A stretch of 64,000 nt of DNA from an uncultured bacterium. GTDB taxonomy: Bacteria; Oederibacteriota; PGYV01; Palsa-1178. Location of the stretch: contig CALAOR010000023.1 of assembly GCA_937889595.1 (NCBI GenBank), forward strand, positions 1-64,000, written 5' to 3'. This document shows positions 17,508 through 27,406 of this stretch, piece by piece. Numbering within the stretch: position 1 is the first letter of the stretch; every line of letters starts with the position of its first letter. The notes below the pieces were generated by a model. It made no database searches. It saw nothing but the letters and a program-made list of their open reading frames with translations, and was not told the DNA's origin. Both the position numbers and the translations under genes were made by a program.

Positions 17508-19664
17508 CTACTTCACGCACGCCAGTTTTGACGTTGCAGATTCATATTCGCCCCTGTTTGTCCCCGCGGTTATTTTGTAAATAAAAACTCCTGACGCAAC
17601 GCCTTCATTTTTTGTGTTGCGGCCGGCCCAATAAAAATTATTATATCCTGACATGCCTTTTATTCCTTTTTGTGCTAAGACTATTTCGCCGGAAATTGTA
17701 AAAATTTTTATGGTCACGTCCGCATCCACCGTTAGATGATATACAATATTTGTATCGTCTTTAAAAGGGTTTGGGAAATTATTTTTAAGCGTGAGATGTA
17801 ATGGCTTGGGTGTGGGCGTGGCGGTCGGCGTCTGGGTTTTAGTCGCGGTTATGGTGGCTGTTGCAGTCGAAGTAAAGGTCGGTGGCGGTGTGCGTGACGG
17901 CGTTGAAGTAGGAGACGGAGTTGAAGTGACTGTCGATGTCGGGGAAAATGACGCAGTGGAAGTCAAGGTCCCGCTCGGTGTGTTTGTAGGTGTACGGCTT
18001 GGGGTGCATGTATTGCTGGCCGTGACGGTGTCTGTCGGTGTGCCGCAGGTACCGGAAATACTGGTGATTATGTCATTTGTAATAGAAGCCGGATATTCGC
18101 TGCAATATACAGCCGCGGTATTTGTTATGTTTGAAGCGCACTGTGATACCACAGCCTGGAATGTGTAAGACGTTATGGTATCAGGAACTATAGTGCCGGC
18201 GTTCCAGGTGATTATGCCTGATGATATGGATGCGGGCCCGGTCGCTGAACCGGCCACGTAATCTACGCCGGACGGCAGTGTGTCCGCAATGACTACGTTT
18301 GTGCAAGGGCCCGGAGAATTCGTTGAATTCAATGTTATGGTGTACGAAATAGTATCACCATAATTTGCGTTAAGCTTATCCGCTGTTTTATAAATAGTCA
18401 GCGGTGGCCCAAATTCATATATGCCGTTGCCATCCACGCTGTCTAGAAGGCAGCTTCCACTGATGACAGGAGAAATCATATCAAACCCCTGAAAGTCGCC
18501 GCTGGTAAGGGTATACTGCCAGAGTATTGTGCCGGCGTCAGCTCTGCCGGCTCCGCCGACTGCGTATATTTTTTTTGATCTGCCGGCATTTACAAATACA
18601 ATATTATTGTCTGAAACTGAAGGGCATGAATATACCGCGTCTACAGTCACGCCGAGCTTGACGGGGAATCCCGGCTGTGGGGCTCCTGTATTAGTGTCAA
18701 AAGAATACAGATTTGAAAGTCCGTCCAGTGCGTAAATATAATTATCATAAATGCACATGCCGCCGTATGCGCTGTAATATCCGGAATTAATTTGACCGGC
18801 AGAAACAGGAAATCCGGATAGTGATAGTCCGGTGGCTATGTCATATGCGTAAATATTCAGGTTTGTGGCAGCGTCGGACCGCGCATAAACATATACTTTA
18901 TTGTTTCTTATGGAGGGGATGGCACGGTTGTAATAGTTGCCCGACAGCGCCGGGAGGGATATGGGAAAACCTGGCAGTATGCTTCCGTCAGAAGCAAAAC
19001 CATGCAACTGTGCGTCATTTATCCGGTATATGAAAATACGTTCGTTGTCTACGTTTATTCCTGGCGTATTGGGATTAAATGGCACCGGCAATAGTGCGGG
19101 AAAACCTGTTTTAATGCTGCCGGTTTCCTTATCAAAAACCCATATCCCATTCGTCGTAGTTGATGGGAGATATACATACACGTATTTCTTATCGCATACC
19201 GGCCCCATAAATTCTGAACTATTGCTAATAGTTCCGGGCATTGGATATGACCATAGAATAAGTCCGGTTGTCCTGTCCATACAGTATGTATAAGGTTTAT
19301 AGAGTGAATCTATATGCAGCCCGTATATTTGCTCGCCGGAAATTGCGGGTGTGCTATTCTTTAAATATATATTTGGGTATACTGCAATTTGCGCTCCTGT
19401 TACAAAATCATATGCGGCTATACCGCCGGATACACTTGCCTGATAGACACTGCTTTCAGACGCGATTAGTCCATTTTCTTCAGTGGTGTGGCCGGCCGAA
19501 AACCATTTAAGTACAAGCGGCATTTGAATAGGGTTGCTGCTGCGCCCTGTAGCCTGCGTGTCGCCGCGGAAATTCGGCCAGTCCGCCCCAAAGGAAAAGG
19601 AGAAATTAAATAAAAAAAATAAACAAGCCAGCAGCGTAATTTGTAATTTTTTTATGTTTGTCAT
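17508..19664 (-). CDS. Secreted beta-propeller protein with DUF11 domain and C-terminal FlgD-like sorting domain
   Basis: About 718 residues from the favoured start at 19664 (GGGGA upstream; an ATG 21 bases earlier is possible). Signal peptide MTNIKKLQITLLACLFFLF. Residues about 25-410 are PQQ-like or quinoprotein-type propeller blades (repeats such as NRTTGLILWSYP, VDNERIFIYR, DNNIVFVNAG). About 415-540 is a DUF11/conserved-repeat domain (GDTISYTITLNSTNSPG, then VVIADTLPSGVDYV). About 555-615 is a Thr/Pro/Ser linker. The end (about 625-718) is a FlgD-Ig/type-A-sorting-like domain with NNFPNPFKDDT and SGVFIYKITAG, nearly the same as in the exoprotein at 59657. Function unknown; probably displayed or secreted by the pathway shared with the other linker proteins. 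Confidence 0.85.
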   Translation of the reverse strand: MTNIKKLQITLLACLFFLFNFSFSFGADWPNFRGDTQATGRSSNPIQMPLVLKWFSAGHTTEENGLIASESSVYQASVSGGIAAYDFVTGAQIAVYPNIYLKNSTPAISGEQIYGLHIDSLYKPYTYCMDRTTGLILWSYPMPGTISNSSEFMGPVCDKKYVYVYLPSTTTNGIWVFDKETGSIKTGFPALLPVPFNPNTPGINVDNERIFIYRINDAQLHGFASDGSILPGFPISLPALSGNYYNRAIPSIRNNKVYVYARSDAATNLNIYAYDIATGLSLSGFPVSAGQINSGYYSAYGGMCIYDNYIYALDGLSNLYSFDTNTGAPQPGFPVKLGVTVDAVYSCPSVSDNNIVFVNAGRSKKIYAVGGAGRADAGTILWQYTLTSGDFQGFDMISPVISGSCLLDSVDGNGIYEFGPPLTIYKTADKLNANYGDTISYTITLNSTNSPGPCTNVVIADTLPSGVDYVAGSATGPASISSGIITWNAGTIVPDTITSYTFQAVVSQCASNITNTAAVYCSEYPASITNDIITSISGTCGTPTDTVTASNTCTPSRTPTNTPSGTLTSTASFSPTSTVTSTPSPTSTPSRTPPPTFTSTATATITATKTQTPTATPTPKPLHLTLKNNFPNPFKDDTNIVYHLTVDADVTIKIFTISGEIVLAQKGIKGMSGYNNFYWAGRNTKNEGVASGVFIYKITAGTNRGEYESATSKLACVK

Positions 19665-19736
19665 TTTTCCCCGTTTTCTCGTCATGAATACTAACCTGTA
19701 TTATATTATATATCATAATCCGGTTTTTTATAGCGT

Positions 19737-20377
19737 TTACTTTTCCTTTATAAAATCCTTAAGCTCTATAAAGTACTCAGGCGTCTCCCCTCGCACAAAA
19801 CCTATCCCGTCGGCAAACCAGTTGTCCTCTGTCCTTGTTTTATTATTTCCCTCGTCGCGCACCATCCTCACGTGGAAGACCTCGTATCCTTGCCCTTAAA
19901 AACAAACTTTTCCGAATCCATGACCGTGAATTTCACCTTTATTTCCTGGTTCATCTTGAACGGCGTCAGGTTAGCCTCGGCGTTTATTTTCTGCTCCCAC
20001 GCGTCGCCCACCTTATACGGCAGTTTTATGAACTGTATTTCGGGGGTTAAGTAAACGTCCAGGGTCACGAATTTCAGCACGGGAAAAGGGTATTTCAGGA
20101 CTTTCATATAACCAAAATTTTCGTCCAGCCTGACCAGAAAACGCACGTCCACGGACGGAGCCGAGTAGTAGTAATACTCCTGACCCGCTATCTTTTCTCT
20201 TTTTATTATGGAAGCCGTGACAACAAGCTTTTTTTGGGGCGTATTTTTCATGTAACCTTCGTATGTCCAGGTGTATCCGTCGCCAACGGGGAAAAAGTCG
20301 GATGAAAAGGCCGGGGCAAATGCAAAGAGGATGGTAATTGCCGCCATAACACTGATCGTTGCGGGGTGTTTTTTCAT
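19737..20377 (-). CDS. Exported hypothetical protein, reading frame broken by one missing base
   Basis: Signal peptide MKKHPATISVMAAITILFAF, then a beta-rich domain (FPVGDGYTWTYEGYMKN, YKVGDAWEQKI) of the kind found in many small envelope proteins; no named family recognised. Translation from 20377 stops at about 19868 with RSST, but the next frame continues at once as GYEVFHVRMVRDEG, through DNWFADGIGFVRGETPEY to KDFIKEK and a TAA at 19737. Adding one C on the plus strand at 19888-19889 (one G on the coding strand) restores KGKGYEVFHV and a product of about 214 residues. It may be an assembly or read error, or a genuine frameshift. Confidence 0.75.
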
Positions 20378-20485
20378 TTATGCCTCCATTTGATTGCTGA
20401 ATAAACCAGCCCTCAGTAAACTGCCGGGGCATTACCAAATTATATCAATTTTTTTTATACTTCACAATATTTTTATTGATTACAT

Positions 20486-20552
20486 GATACTGTCCGAAAC
20501 CCTATAAATCCATGTAATTCTTTCTATCATTAAGGATTTTTCCGACAGTATC
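20486..20552. repeat. Short CTGTCGG element (compact copy)
   Basis: A 67-bp MITE-like unit. The ends GATACTGTCCGAAA and TTTCCGACAGTATC are inverted with one mismatch; the interior reads CCCTATAAATCCATGTAATT. The interior and ends align with the larger element at 49280-49454, which has an extra hairpin inserted. No coding capacity. Confidence 0.75.
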
Positions 20553-20581
20553 TACATGCCACTGCTCCGCCCACAAAAACA

Positions 20582-20615
20582 AAAAAGACGGAAGAATAAT
20601 TACTTCCGTCTTTTT
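20582..20615 (-). terminator. Terminator of the TCA array (bidirectional)
   Basis: A 13-bp perfect stem AAAAAGACGGAAG / CTTCCGTCTTTTT with an 8-base loop, A-tract on one side and T-tract on the other, 31 bases after sdhB. It is a typical Rho-independent terminator and marks the 3' end of the 12-kb TCA gene array. Confidence 0.9.
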
Positions 20616-20645
20616 GCTTTAAACTTTTATGAAAATTTAGGCTAC

Positions 20646-21359
20646 TTATATCTTTCCTGTCAGTTTTGACATGAATGACTTTCCCCTGAGCTTTAATATC
20701 GCGTTTGTCGGGTCTATGTCCTTCGGGCATACCTGCTGGCAGTTGAATATGGTGTGGCACCTGAAAATACCCTCGTCGTTCGCCACTATTGCAAGCCTTT
20801 CCTGCGTTTTGCCGTCCCTTGAATCATTGATGAACCTTAATGCCGCCACGAGCGCCTGGGGGCCCAGATATTTCGGGTTTGTGGACGCCACCGGGCACGA
20901 GCCGTAACAGGCCGCGCACAGGATGCAGTCCACGAGCTTGTCTATTTTACCGCGTTCTTTTTCCGACTGCGTGAATTCTTTCGCGGGCTCGGCTTTTTCC
21001 GGCTGCAAATACGGCTCTATCTTTTTGTAATTGTCGAAGAAAGGCTTTAAATCCACCACAAGGTCCTTAAGTATCGTGAGGTGTGAGAGCGGCCTTACAG
21101 TTATTAAATCCGAATTAAGGGCCGATACCTGCGTGCGGCAGGCAAGCCTGTACTGTCCGTTAATGTGCATGGCGCATGAACCGCATATGGCTGCCCTGCA
21201 TGAAGAACGGAACGCCAGCGTGGCGTCGAGGTTTTCCAGTATGTAGTAAAGCCCCTCGAGCACTGTCAGTCCTTTTTCATACGGGACCTTATAGTCCTGA
21301 AAATGCGCTTCCTGGTCCTTTTCCGGGTCATACCTGAGTATCCTGAATGTTTTTTCCAT
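20646..21359 (-). CDS. sdhB: Succinate dehydrogenase/fumarate reductase iron-sulfur subunit
   Basis: 237 residues. The N-terminal plant-type ferredoxin domain binds [2Fe-2S] (SSCRAAICGSCAMHING, then LACRTQ). The C-terminal domain binds [4Fe-4S] and [3Fe-4S] (CILCAACYGSCPV and CHTIFNCQQVCPKD). It passes electrons between the SdhA flavin and the membrane anchors on the cytoplasmic face. Its start overlaps the sdhA stop, and it is the last gene before the terminator. Whether the complex runs as succinate dehydrogenase or fumarate reductase cannot be told from sequence. Confidence 0.95.
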   Translation of the reverse strand: MEKTFRILRYDPEKDQEAHFQDYKVPYEKGLTVLEGLYYILENLDATLAFRSSCRAAICGSCAMHINGQYRLACRTQVSALNSDLITVRPLSHLTILKDLVVDLKPFFDNYKKIEPYLQPEKAEPAKEFTQSEKERGKIDKLVDCILCAACYGSCPVASTNPKYLGPQALVAALRFINDSRDGKTQERLAIVANDEGIFRCHTIFNCQQVCPKDIDPTNAILKLRGKSFMSKLTGKI

Positions 21360-23062
21360 TAGTATTTCCTTTCTACCGGCTGATATTTTGTCACCACAAC
21401 CGGTTTGTAAGTAATTACCGGTGCTTTGTCGTTAAATACGGCCACAGTGTGTTTCATCCAGTTATCATCGTCCCTTTTGGCGAAATCCGTCCTTGAGTGC
21501 GAGCCCCTGCTTTCTTTTCTCGCCAGCGCGCCGGCTGCTATTACCACGGCTATGTCTATGGAGCCTTTCATTTCCAGGTACCACAAAAGGTCGTAATTGT
21601 ATATTTTGCCGCTTTTAACCGGCCTTGAATCCCGGTTATACCTTATCCGCAGTTCCTTTATCTCATCGACTGCTTTTTTCATGTTAGTTTCTTCCCTGAA
21701 AATACCGACCTTGTCGTCCATTACCGTAGAAACCTGTTTTTTAATTTCATACGGGTTTTCTTTGCCGCCGTTCTTAAAAAGGCCTTCCACGTATTTTACC
21801 TGTTCTTTTTTCGCTTTTTCCGCTATCCGGGTGTTTTTTTCTTTTTCCGCCTTTAAGTTCTTCGCGGCGTGTTCCCCGGCGCGCCTGCCGAATACTATGG
21901 TTTCCAAAAGCGAATTCCCGCCGAGCCTGTTCGCGCCGTGCACGCTTACGCAAGCCGCCTCGCCCGCAGCATAAAAATTCCTGACGCTTGTCGCGCCGTC
22001 GAAATTCGTGTCAATGCCGCCCATGGTGTAGTGCATGACCGGATGTATGGGGATAGGCTGTTTTATCGGGTCCACACCGAGGAAATCTATGCAGATATCC
22101 CTGATGCCCGGGAGCCTTTCCATGATCTTCTTTTTGCCCAGGTGCCGCAGGTCAAGGTACACGTACTTGCCTCCGTTAATTCCCCTGCCCTGGTTTATTT
22201 CCGTCTGGATGCAGCGCGACGTGATGTCCCGGGGCGCCAGCTCCATTATCTTTTCCGACACGTAATTTTTCATGAACCGCTCGCCTGCGTTGTTCAAAAG
22301 ATACCCGCCCTCGCCGCGGCAGCCTTCGGTCATGAGTATGTATTTGCCTATTATACCCGTCGGGTGGAACTGTATGAATTCCATATCCTTTATAGCCACG
22401 CCTTCCCAGAAAGGTATGGCAACTCCCAGTCCCGTGGAAACATGCGCGTTCGTAGTCTTTCCGTATATCCTTCCCGAGCCGCCTGTGGCGAATATGACCG
22501 AAGACGAGGCAAACGAAACTATGTCGCCTGTGCCTAGATTCAATGCCACCACACCCCGCGCCTGGTTGTCTTCCACTACAAGTTTCATGACAAAAAATTC
22601 CTCGTAAAACTTTATGTTGCGTTTAACGCACTGCTGGTAAAGCGCGTGCAGCATGAAATGCCCTGTTTTATCCGTGCCATAGCAGGTCCTGGGATAAGCG
22701 GCCCCGCCAAACGGCCTCTGCGCTATGGTCCCGTCCTTAAAACGCGAGAACGGACAGCCCCAGTGTTCAAGCTCATATATGCGCGCGGGCGCCTCGTTTG
22801 TCATTACATCTACAGCGTCCTGGTCGGCCAGGAAGTCGCTGCCTTTTACCGTGTCATACGCGTGCTTGTCCGGCGTATCGTCGCGTCCGTCAGGGTTGTT
22901 CGCGAGCGCAGCGTTGACCCCACCCTGTGCGGCCCCCGAATGAGACCGTAAAGGGTGGACTTTTGTTATAACAGCCACGTCTTTTCCAAGGTCGCTGGCC
23001 TCAATTGCCGCGCGCAGACCCGCGAGCCCCGCACCTACTATGATTATGTCATGATATATCAT
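21359..23062 (-). CDS. sdhA: Succinate dehydrogenase/fumarate reductase flavoprotein subunit
   Basis: 567 residues, family length. It carries covalent FAD and the dicarboxylate site. Visible: dinucleotide motif [13 protein letters not shown] at the N-terminus, the flavinylation region [16 protein letters not shown], active-site strands FIQFHPTGI and [12 protein letters not shown], and [21 protein letters not shown] near 380-400. It overlaps sdhB at its end and the anchor gene at its start (ATGA-type coupling), so the four sdh genes are translationally coupled. Confidence 0.95.
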   Translation of the reverse strand: MIYHDIIIVGAGLAGLRAAIEASDLGKDVAVITKVHPLRSHSGAAQGGVNAALANNPDGRDDTPDKHAYDTVKGSDFLADQDAVDVMTNEAPARIYELEHWGCPFSRFKDGTIAQRPFGGAAYPRTCYGTDKTGHFMLHALYQQCVKRNIKFYEEFFVMKLVVEDNQARGVVALNLGTGDIVSFASSSVIFATGGSGRIYGKTTNAHVSTGLGVAIPFWEGVAIKDMEFIQFHPTGIIGKYILMTEGCRGEGGYLLNNAGERFMKNYVSEKIMELAPRDITSRCIQTEINQGRGINGGKYVYLDLRHLGKKKIMERLPGIRDICIDFLGVDPIKQPIPIHPVMHYTMGGIDTNFDGATSVRNFYAAGEAACVSVHGANRLGGNSLLETIVFGRRAGEHAAKNLKAEKEKNTRIAEKAKKEQVKYVEGLFKNGGKENPYEIKKQVSTVMDDKVGIFREETNMKKAVDEIKELRIRYNRDSRPVKSGKIYNYDLLWYLEMKGSIDIAVVIAAGALARKESRGSHSRTDFAKRDDDNWMKHTVAVFNDKAPVITYKPVVVTKYQPVERKY

Positions 23063-23469
23063 TTTAAACTCCCTCCTGCCTCGGAAAGGACATTCGTTAA
23101 TATCATCCTAGCCGTATAAGCCATGAAAACCACAAGCGCAGCCATGAATATCCAGAACAGTACCTTATGCGCTTTTGAAAGACCGGTCAAGTCGATTATC
23201 AGGAGCCTGACGCCGTTTATAAGGTGGAAAAATATCACGCCGATAAGCCCTATTTCCAGGATATGAAAGAACGGGGTCTGCACCTTTGCCAGCGCAGTGT
23301 CGAAATTTACGTGGCCGTGCACGGCGGAGCCTATCACAAAAGCATGCATTAAAAAATAAACCAGTAAAAGCACGCCTGTAACCCTGTGAAGCAGCCAGGC
23401 TATAGTGCCGGTATTAAAATTAAGCGTGAAATCATCGTACAGTTTTACAAGCTGATTTTTTTTGCGCAT
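23059..23469 (-). CDS. sdhC: Succinate dehydrogenase cytochrome b anchor, SdhC-like
   Basis: The start is set at 23469 ([14 protein letters not shown]), which overlaps the TAA of the upstream anchor gene as TAATG; longer frames upstream run through that gene. 136 residues with three membrane helices. [18 protein letters not shown] is the SdhC signature with heme-ligand-type His residues, and [14 protein letters not shown] is the second conserved helix. It anchors SdhAB to the membrane and carries electrons to or from quinone. Confidence 0.88.
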   Translation of the reverse strand: MRKKNQLVKLYDDFTLNFNTGTIAWLLHRVTGVLLLVYFLMHAFVIGSAVHGHVNFDTALAKVQTPFFHILEIGLIGVIFFHLINGVRLLIIDLTGLSKAHKVLFWIFMAALVVFMAYTARMILTNVLSEAGGSLK

Positions 23470-23834
23470 TATTTTACACCCCCCAGCAGCGAATTGACGG
23501 CGATAATTCCCAGAACTGTCAAAGATATCCCGATTACCCAAAATACGGCGCCGGTTATTTTCCTGGCTTTTTCCGGCGGGTTGTAATCCACAAACACGGA
23601 CCATGCCCCGTTAAAAGCGTGGAACAAAAGCGCGGGTATAAAAATGAAATAAAACACCTTGTAAAAAACCGGGTTTGCCGCGAATTTTTCCGCGACCGAC
23701 GCGAATGTGATCGTTCCCTTCCTGATAAAGTGCAGGATCACAATGTGCATGCCGAGAAAATACACAAGCAGCAAAGCGGTGACGCGCTGGAAAAACCATA
23801 AAAATTCTCCTCTTGCCTTTACATGTGCGGACAT
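23469..23834 (-). CDS. sdhD: Succinate dehydrogenase membrane anchor, SdhD-like
   Basis: 121 residues, three hydrophobic helices. FFQRVTALLLVYFLGMHI and LLFHAFNGAWSVFVDY parallel the neighbouring SdhC-like anchor, so the two subunits are paralogues forming a two-anchor (four-subunit) complex. It begins 44 bases after the fumarase beta stop, next to a small palindrome (23862-23875). The C/D naming is by similarity and could be swapped. Confidence 0.8.
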   Translation of the reverse strand: MSAHVKARGEFLWFFQRVTALLLVYFLGMHIVILHFIRKGTITFASVAEKFAANPVFYKVFYFIFIPALLFHAFNGAWSVFVDYNPPEKARKITGAVFWVIGISLTVLGIIAVNSLLGGVK

Positions 23835-23861
23835 TTATTTACCTCCATAAAATATTTATAT

Positions 23862-23875
23862 ACGGTTAAAACCGT
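23862..23875. promoter_or_regulatory. Small palindrome upstream of the sdh genes
   Basis: ACGGTT-AA-AACCGT lies in the 44-base gap between the fumarase beta gene and sdhD. It could be an internal regulatory site or chance; no promoter boxes are evident. Confidence 0.3.
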
Positions 23876-23878
23876 TTG

Positions 23879-24439
23879 TTATTTTACAGCGTAGAGCTTC
23901 CTGCCCTGTTCGTACAGGTCGTTGCCGTAGATATCGTTGATGACAACTGCTGGAAAATCCTTAACTTCTATCCTTCTTATGGCCTCGGGCCCCAGGTCTT
24001 CGTACGCGATAACCTCGGAACTTACTATCCGTTTGGATATCAGGGCCCCTGCCCCGCCTATTGCCGCAAAATACACGGCCTTAAAGTCCATCATTGCTTT
24101 TTTTACCTTTTCATCCCGCGCGCCCTTGCCTATCATGCCTAAAAGGCCTTTTTCCATGAGCGCAGGCGCGTACGCGTCCATTCTCCCGCTCGTGGTCGGA
24201 CCTGCGGACCCGATTATTTCCCCGGGCTTGGGCGGCGTAGGCCCCACATAGTAAATGAACTGCCCGCTTATTTCCACCGGAAGGGGCTTGCCCTGCTGTA
24301 TAAGTTCAAAAAGCCTTTTATGGGCAGCGTCCCTGCCTGTGAGCATACTGCCGGAAATCAGCACCCTGTCCCCGGCTTTGAGTTTTTCAATAACGCTCCT
24401 GTCTGCCGGTACCTTAATGTGAATGATTTTTTCTTCCAT
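23879..24439 (-). CDS. Class I fumarate hydratase, beta subunit
   Basis: 186 residues. This is the C-terminal (beta) part of two-subunit, oxygen-sensitive [4Fe-4S] fumarases (also the tartrate dehydratase TtdB family). Visible: GRDAAHKRLFELI, YYVGPTPPKPGEIIGSAGPT, TSGRMDAYAP and FAAIGGAGALIS. With the alpha subunit it hydrates fumarate to malate. Its ribosome site (AGAAGG) lies inside the in-frame extension that follows the alpha gene. Confidence 0.92.
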   Translation of the reverse strand: MEEKIIHIKVPADRSVIEKLKAGDRVLISGSMLTGRDAAHKRLFELIQQGKPLPVEISGQFIYYVGPTPPKPGEIIGSAGPTTSGRMDAYAPALMEKGLLGMIGKGARDEKVKKAMMDFKAVYFAAIGGAGALISKRIVSSEVIAYEDLGPEAIRRIEVKDFPAVVINDIYGNDLYEQGRKLYAVK

Positions 24440-24444
24440 TTTAT

Positions 24445-24552
24445 TCAGCCTTCTTTTTCAGTTTTCATTGAAATTACCGGGTCCATAACCGTACAGGCAA
24501 AGCCGTCGAAGGTTGCGCCTGCAAAAACTAAACCCTGCAGCGCGTATATTTT
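24445..24552 (-). other. In-frame open extension behind the fumarase alpha stop
   Basis: After the TAA of the alpha subunit the same frame stays open for about 35 codons (KIYALQGLVFAGATFDGF and so on) to a TGA 5 bases before the beta-subunit ATG. The residues look protein-like, but family members usually end where the alpha gene stops. It could be a remnant, a nonsense mutation in a longer alpha subunit, or chance. Confidence 0.35.
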
Positions 24553-25398
24553 TTACAACATCACGGATTTGTGCCTTGACGCGTGGCACTGTATGTTCAC
24601 GGCCACGGGCAGGGACGCTATGTGGCACGGGTATGTTTCCACGTTTACCTGCATTGCCGTTATCCTGCCGCCGAAACCCGCGGGTCCTATGCCTGTTTTA
24701 TTTATAAGCACCAGAAGTTCGTTTTCAAGCGCTGCTTTTTTTTCATCAGGATTGCTTTTACCGAACGGCCTTAACACGGCTTTTTTTGAAAGCAGGGCCG
24801 CCTTTTCAAACGTGCCGCCTATGCCTACACCCACTATGATGGGAGGGCACGGGTTTGGCCCGGCCTTTAGCACGGTGTCAACCACAAATTCTTTCACGCC
24901 TTCAATGCCCTGCGAGGGTTTGAGCATTTTTATCGCGCTCATATTCTCGCTGCCGCCGCCTTTTGGCGCGACCTCGATGAGCAAGGCATCCCCGGGAACT
25001 ATCTCATAATAAATAACAGCGGGGGTGTTATCATTGGTATTTTTGCGTTCGATCGGGTCGGAGAGCACTGATTTCCGCAGATATCCTTCTTTGTATCCCT
25101 GCCTGACGCCTTCGTTTATGGCGTCTTCAATGCCTCCGCCGATAACATGCGCGTCCTGCCCGATCTTTACGAATACTATCGTGATGCCCGTATCCTGGCA
25201 CACGGGCATTTTTTCCCGCTCGGCTATCGCTGCGTTTTCCTCAAGTATATGGAAGACTTCCCTGCCTGCCCCGGATTCCTCCAGGCCCGCGAACTTGTGA
25301 AAAGCGGCTTTTAACGGCTCTTCAAGGTATATGTTCGCTTCAATGCAGAGTTTTTTTACGCTGTCGGTTATTTGATCGGCCTTTATTTCCCTTGCCAT
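24553..25398 (-). CDS. Class I fumarate hydratase, alpha subunit
   Basis: 281 residues, the normal length for the N-terminal catalytic half of two-subunit class I fumarases. Conserved segments: MPVCQDTGITIVFVKIG with the first cluster Cys, RKNTNDNTPAVIYYEIVPGD, APKGGGSENMSAIKML, and CHIASLPVAVNIQCHA with further Cys. It needs an oxygen-labile [4Fe-4S] cluster, consistent with the ferredoxin-dependent TCA enzymes beside it. It follows mdh after a 203-bp gap with no recognised gene, so a second promoter there is possible. Confidence 0.93.
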   Translation of the reverse strand: MAREIKADQITDSVKKLCIEANIYLEEPLKAAFHKFAGLEESGAGREVFHILEENAAIAEREKMPVCQDTGITIVFVKIGQDAHVIGGGIEDAINEGVRQGYKEGYLRKSVLSDPIERKNTNDNTPAVIYYEIVPGDALLIEVAPKGGGSENMSAIKMLKPSQGIEGVKEFVVDTVLKAGPNPCPPIIVGVGIGGTFEKAALLSKKAVLRPFGKSNPDEKKAALENELLVLINKTGIGPAGFGGRITAMQVNVETYPCHIASLPVAVNIQCHASRHKSVML

Positions 25399-25601
25399 TT
25401 TTAGCCACTGCCTTTTTTCCTGATGTAATTACAATAAATAGCTTAAAAAACATGCCCTGTTTTTTCGGGTTTGTTCCTGGTGTGCAGACCTAAGGAAGAT
25501 ATGGGAATGAAAACTACGCCTGCTTTTTTTCAGCCATACCTTAAGTGCATATCGGCAATTTTATTATTGGGTCATTATTCGGCTGCATTATCTCATACAT
25601 G

Positions 25602-26528
25602 TCATGCCCCGTAAATACTTTTTATCCCGCTTTTTACGGATTCCACGGATTTTGCGAGCGCTGCTTTTTCATCAGTTGAAAGTTCCACTTCTATTATCTT
25701 TTCAACGCCGTTTTTTCCGAGTATGACAGGCACGCCGCAGTAAACATCTTTTGCGCCGTATTCGCCGTTTAAATAAACAGCCGCTGTTAAGAGCCTTTTT
25801 TCATCCTTTGCTATGGCTTCGGCCATAAGCACTGCGGAAGCCGCCGGTGCATAGAAAGCCGAGCCTGTTTTCAAAAGCGCCACGATCTCGCCGCCGCCTT
25901 TTCTTGTGCGGTCTATAAGCGCGTTTATTTTTTCATCGGGCATAAGTTCCGAAAGCGGTATACCGGAAACCGACGCGAACCTTTTTACCGGCACCATGTC
26001 GTCCCCGTGCCCGCCGAGCACCAGCGCGCTCACGTCCTTCATGGATACATCCAAAGCCTCGGCTATAAAGGCCCTGAACCTGGTGGAATCCAGCACTCCG
26101 GCCATCCCGATCACTTTTTTATTGTTAAAACCCGTGGCCTTAAACATCGCGTACGCCATTACGTCAAGCGGGTTTGTAACGACTATAACTACCGCGTTTG
26201 GAGCGTATTTTTTTATGCTCCCCGCCGCGTTCTCGACTATTTCCTTGTTCTTTAAAAGCAGGTCCATCCTGTCCATGCCGGGTTTCCTGGGTAATCCCGC
26301 GGTCATTATGACTATGTCGGACCCTGTTATGTCCGCGTAATTATTGCTGCCTTTTGTGAACGTGCTATAATGCTCAACCGGACCCGCCTGCAGCATGTCA
26401 AGCATCTTTCCCTGCGGCATTCCCTCCACAATATCTACGACCGCTATTTCCCTGGCTATTTCTTTTTCCGCGAGGAACAGCGCTGTCGAAGCCCCTACGT
26501 TGCCCGAACCGATTACGCTTATTTTCAT
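25602..26528 (-). CDS. mdh: Malate dehydrogenase (NAD-dependent, LDH-like)
   Basis: 308 residues. It interconverts malate and oxaloacetate. Rossmann loop [14 protein letters not shown]; Asp at the end of strand 2 ([16 protein letters not shown]) indicates NAD+; [16 protein letters not shown] and the catalytic His in [11 protein letters not shown] are typical. An Arg-containing loop ([10 protein letters not shown]) marks malate specificity. The start overlaps the sucD stop by 4 bases. Confidence 0.95.
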   Translation of the reverse strand: MKISVIGSGNVGASTALFLAEKEIAREIAVVDIVEGMPQGKMLDMLQAGPVEHYSTFTKGSNNYADITGSDIVIMTAGLPRKPGMDRMDLLLKNKEIVENAAGSIKKYAPNAVVIVVTNPLDVMAYAMFKATGFNNKKVIGMAGVLDSTRFRAFIAEALDVSMKDVSALVLGGHGDDMVPVKRFASVSGIPLSELMPDEKINALIDRTRKGGGEIVALLKTGSAFYAPAASAVLMAEAIAKDEKRLLTAAVYLNGEYGAKDVYCGVPVILGKNGVEKIIEVELSTDEKAALAKSVESVKSGIKSIYGA

Positions 26529-27406
26529 CCTGCCGCTCCCACGGTTAATTTATGCGCAAGAAGTTCCGCTATGCCCTGCGGAGTGTTGGCCACTTCCACA
26601 CCCGCGTCATTTAACGCCCTTATCTTTGCCTCGGCTGTACCGCTCGTTCCCGAGATAATAGCGCCGGCATGGCCCATGCGTTTTCCCGGAGGCGCAGTCC
26701 TGCCCGCTATGAATGAAACTACGGGCTTTTTCATGGTAGCTATGAATTTCGCCGCTTCTTCCTCGTCTGATCCGCCTATCTCGCCTATCATGGCGACTGC
26801 GGTTGTTTCCGGGTCCTTTTCAAAAAGTGTCAGCGCGTCTATAAAACTCGTGCCGACTATGGGGTCTCCGCCTATACCGATGCAGGTGGACTGGCCTATG
26901 CCCGCTTTGGTCATGTTGTAAACTACTTCGTACGTTAAAGTGCCGCTCCTTGATACTACGCCGACTCCGCCTTTTAAGTGTATGTCCGCGGACATTATGC
27001 CCACTTTTGATTTTCCCGGCGATATCAGACCCGGACAGTTGGGGCCTATGTACCTGATGTTTTTCGACCGTAAATACCTGTCGATCTTAAGCATGTCGTG
27101 CACAGGCAGCCCTTCGGTTACTATTATTATGAGTGCTACCCCCGAATCCGCCGCCTCGTAAACAGCGTCCGCTGCAAAAACCGGCGGCACAAATATTATC
27201 GACGTGTTGGCTCCGGTTGCCTTTACCGCTTCAGCCATGCCGTCATAGACCGGTATATCGTGTTCCTTGTGCCCGCCCTTTCCAGGCGTGACGCCGGCCA
27301 CAACTTTGGTGCCGTACTCAAGCATTTTTTTCGCATGAAAACTTCCGTCCCTGCCTGTTATTCCCTGTACAATTACTTTTGTTGATTCATCAATTAGTAT
27401 GCTCAT
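26525..27406 (-). CDS. sucD: Succinyl-CoA synthetase (succinate-CoA ligase) alpha subunit
   Basis: 293 residues. CoA-binding N-domain ([17 protein letters not shown]), [16 protein letters not shown], and the phosphorylated active-site His in [13 protein letters not shown] near 245. It couples succinyl-CoA/succinate conversion to NTP with SucC. It overlaps sucC and mdh by 4 bases each. Confidence 0.96.
   Translation of the reverse strand: MSILIDESTKVIVQGITGRDGSFHAKKMLEYGTKVVAGVTPGKGGHKEHDIPVYDGMAEAVKATGANTSIIFVPPVFAADAVYEAADSGVALIIIVTEGLPVHDMLKIDRYLRSKNIRYIGPNCPGLISPGKSKVGIMSADIHLKGGVGVVSRSGTLTYEVVYNMTKAGIGQSTCIGIGGDPIVGTSFIDALTLFEKDPETTAVAMIGEIGGSDEEEAAKFIATMKKPVVSFIAGRTAPPGKRMGHAGAIISGTSGTAEAKIRALNDAGVEVANTPQGIAELLAHKLTVGAAG

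Noticed and set aside
25399-25601. Extra small gene between mdh and the fumarase alpha gene
   Set aside because: No start with a ribosome site and no protein-like frame; AT-rich spacer, perhaps with an internal promoter.
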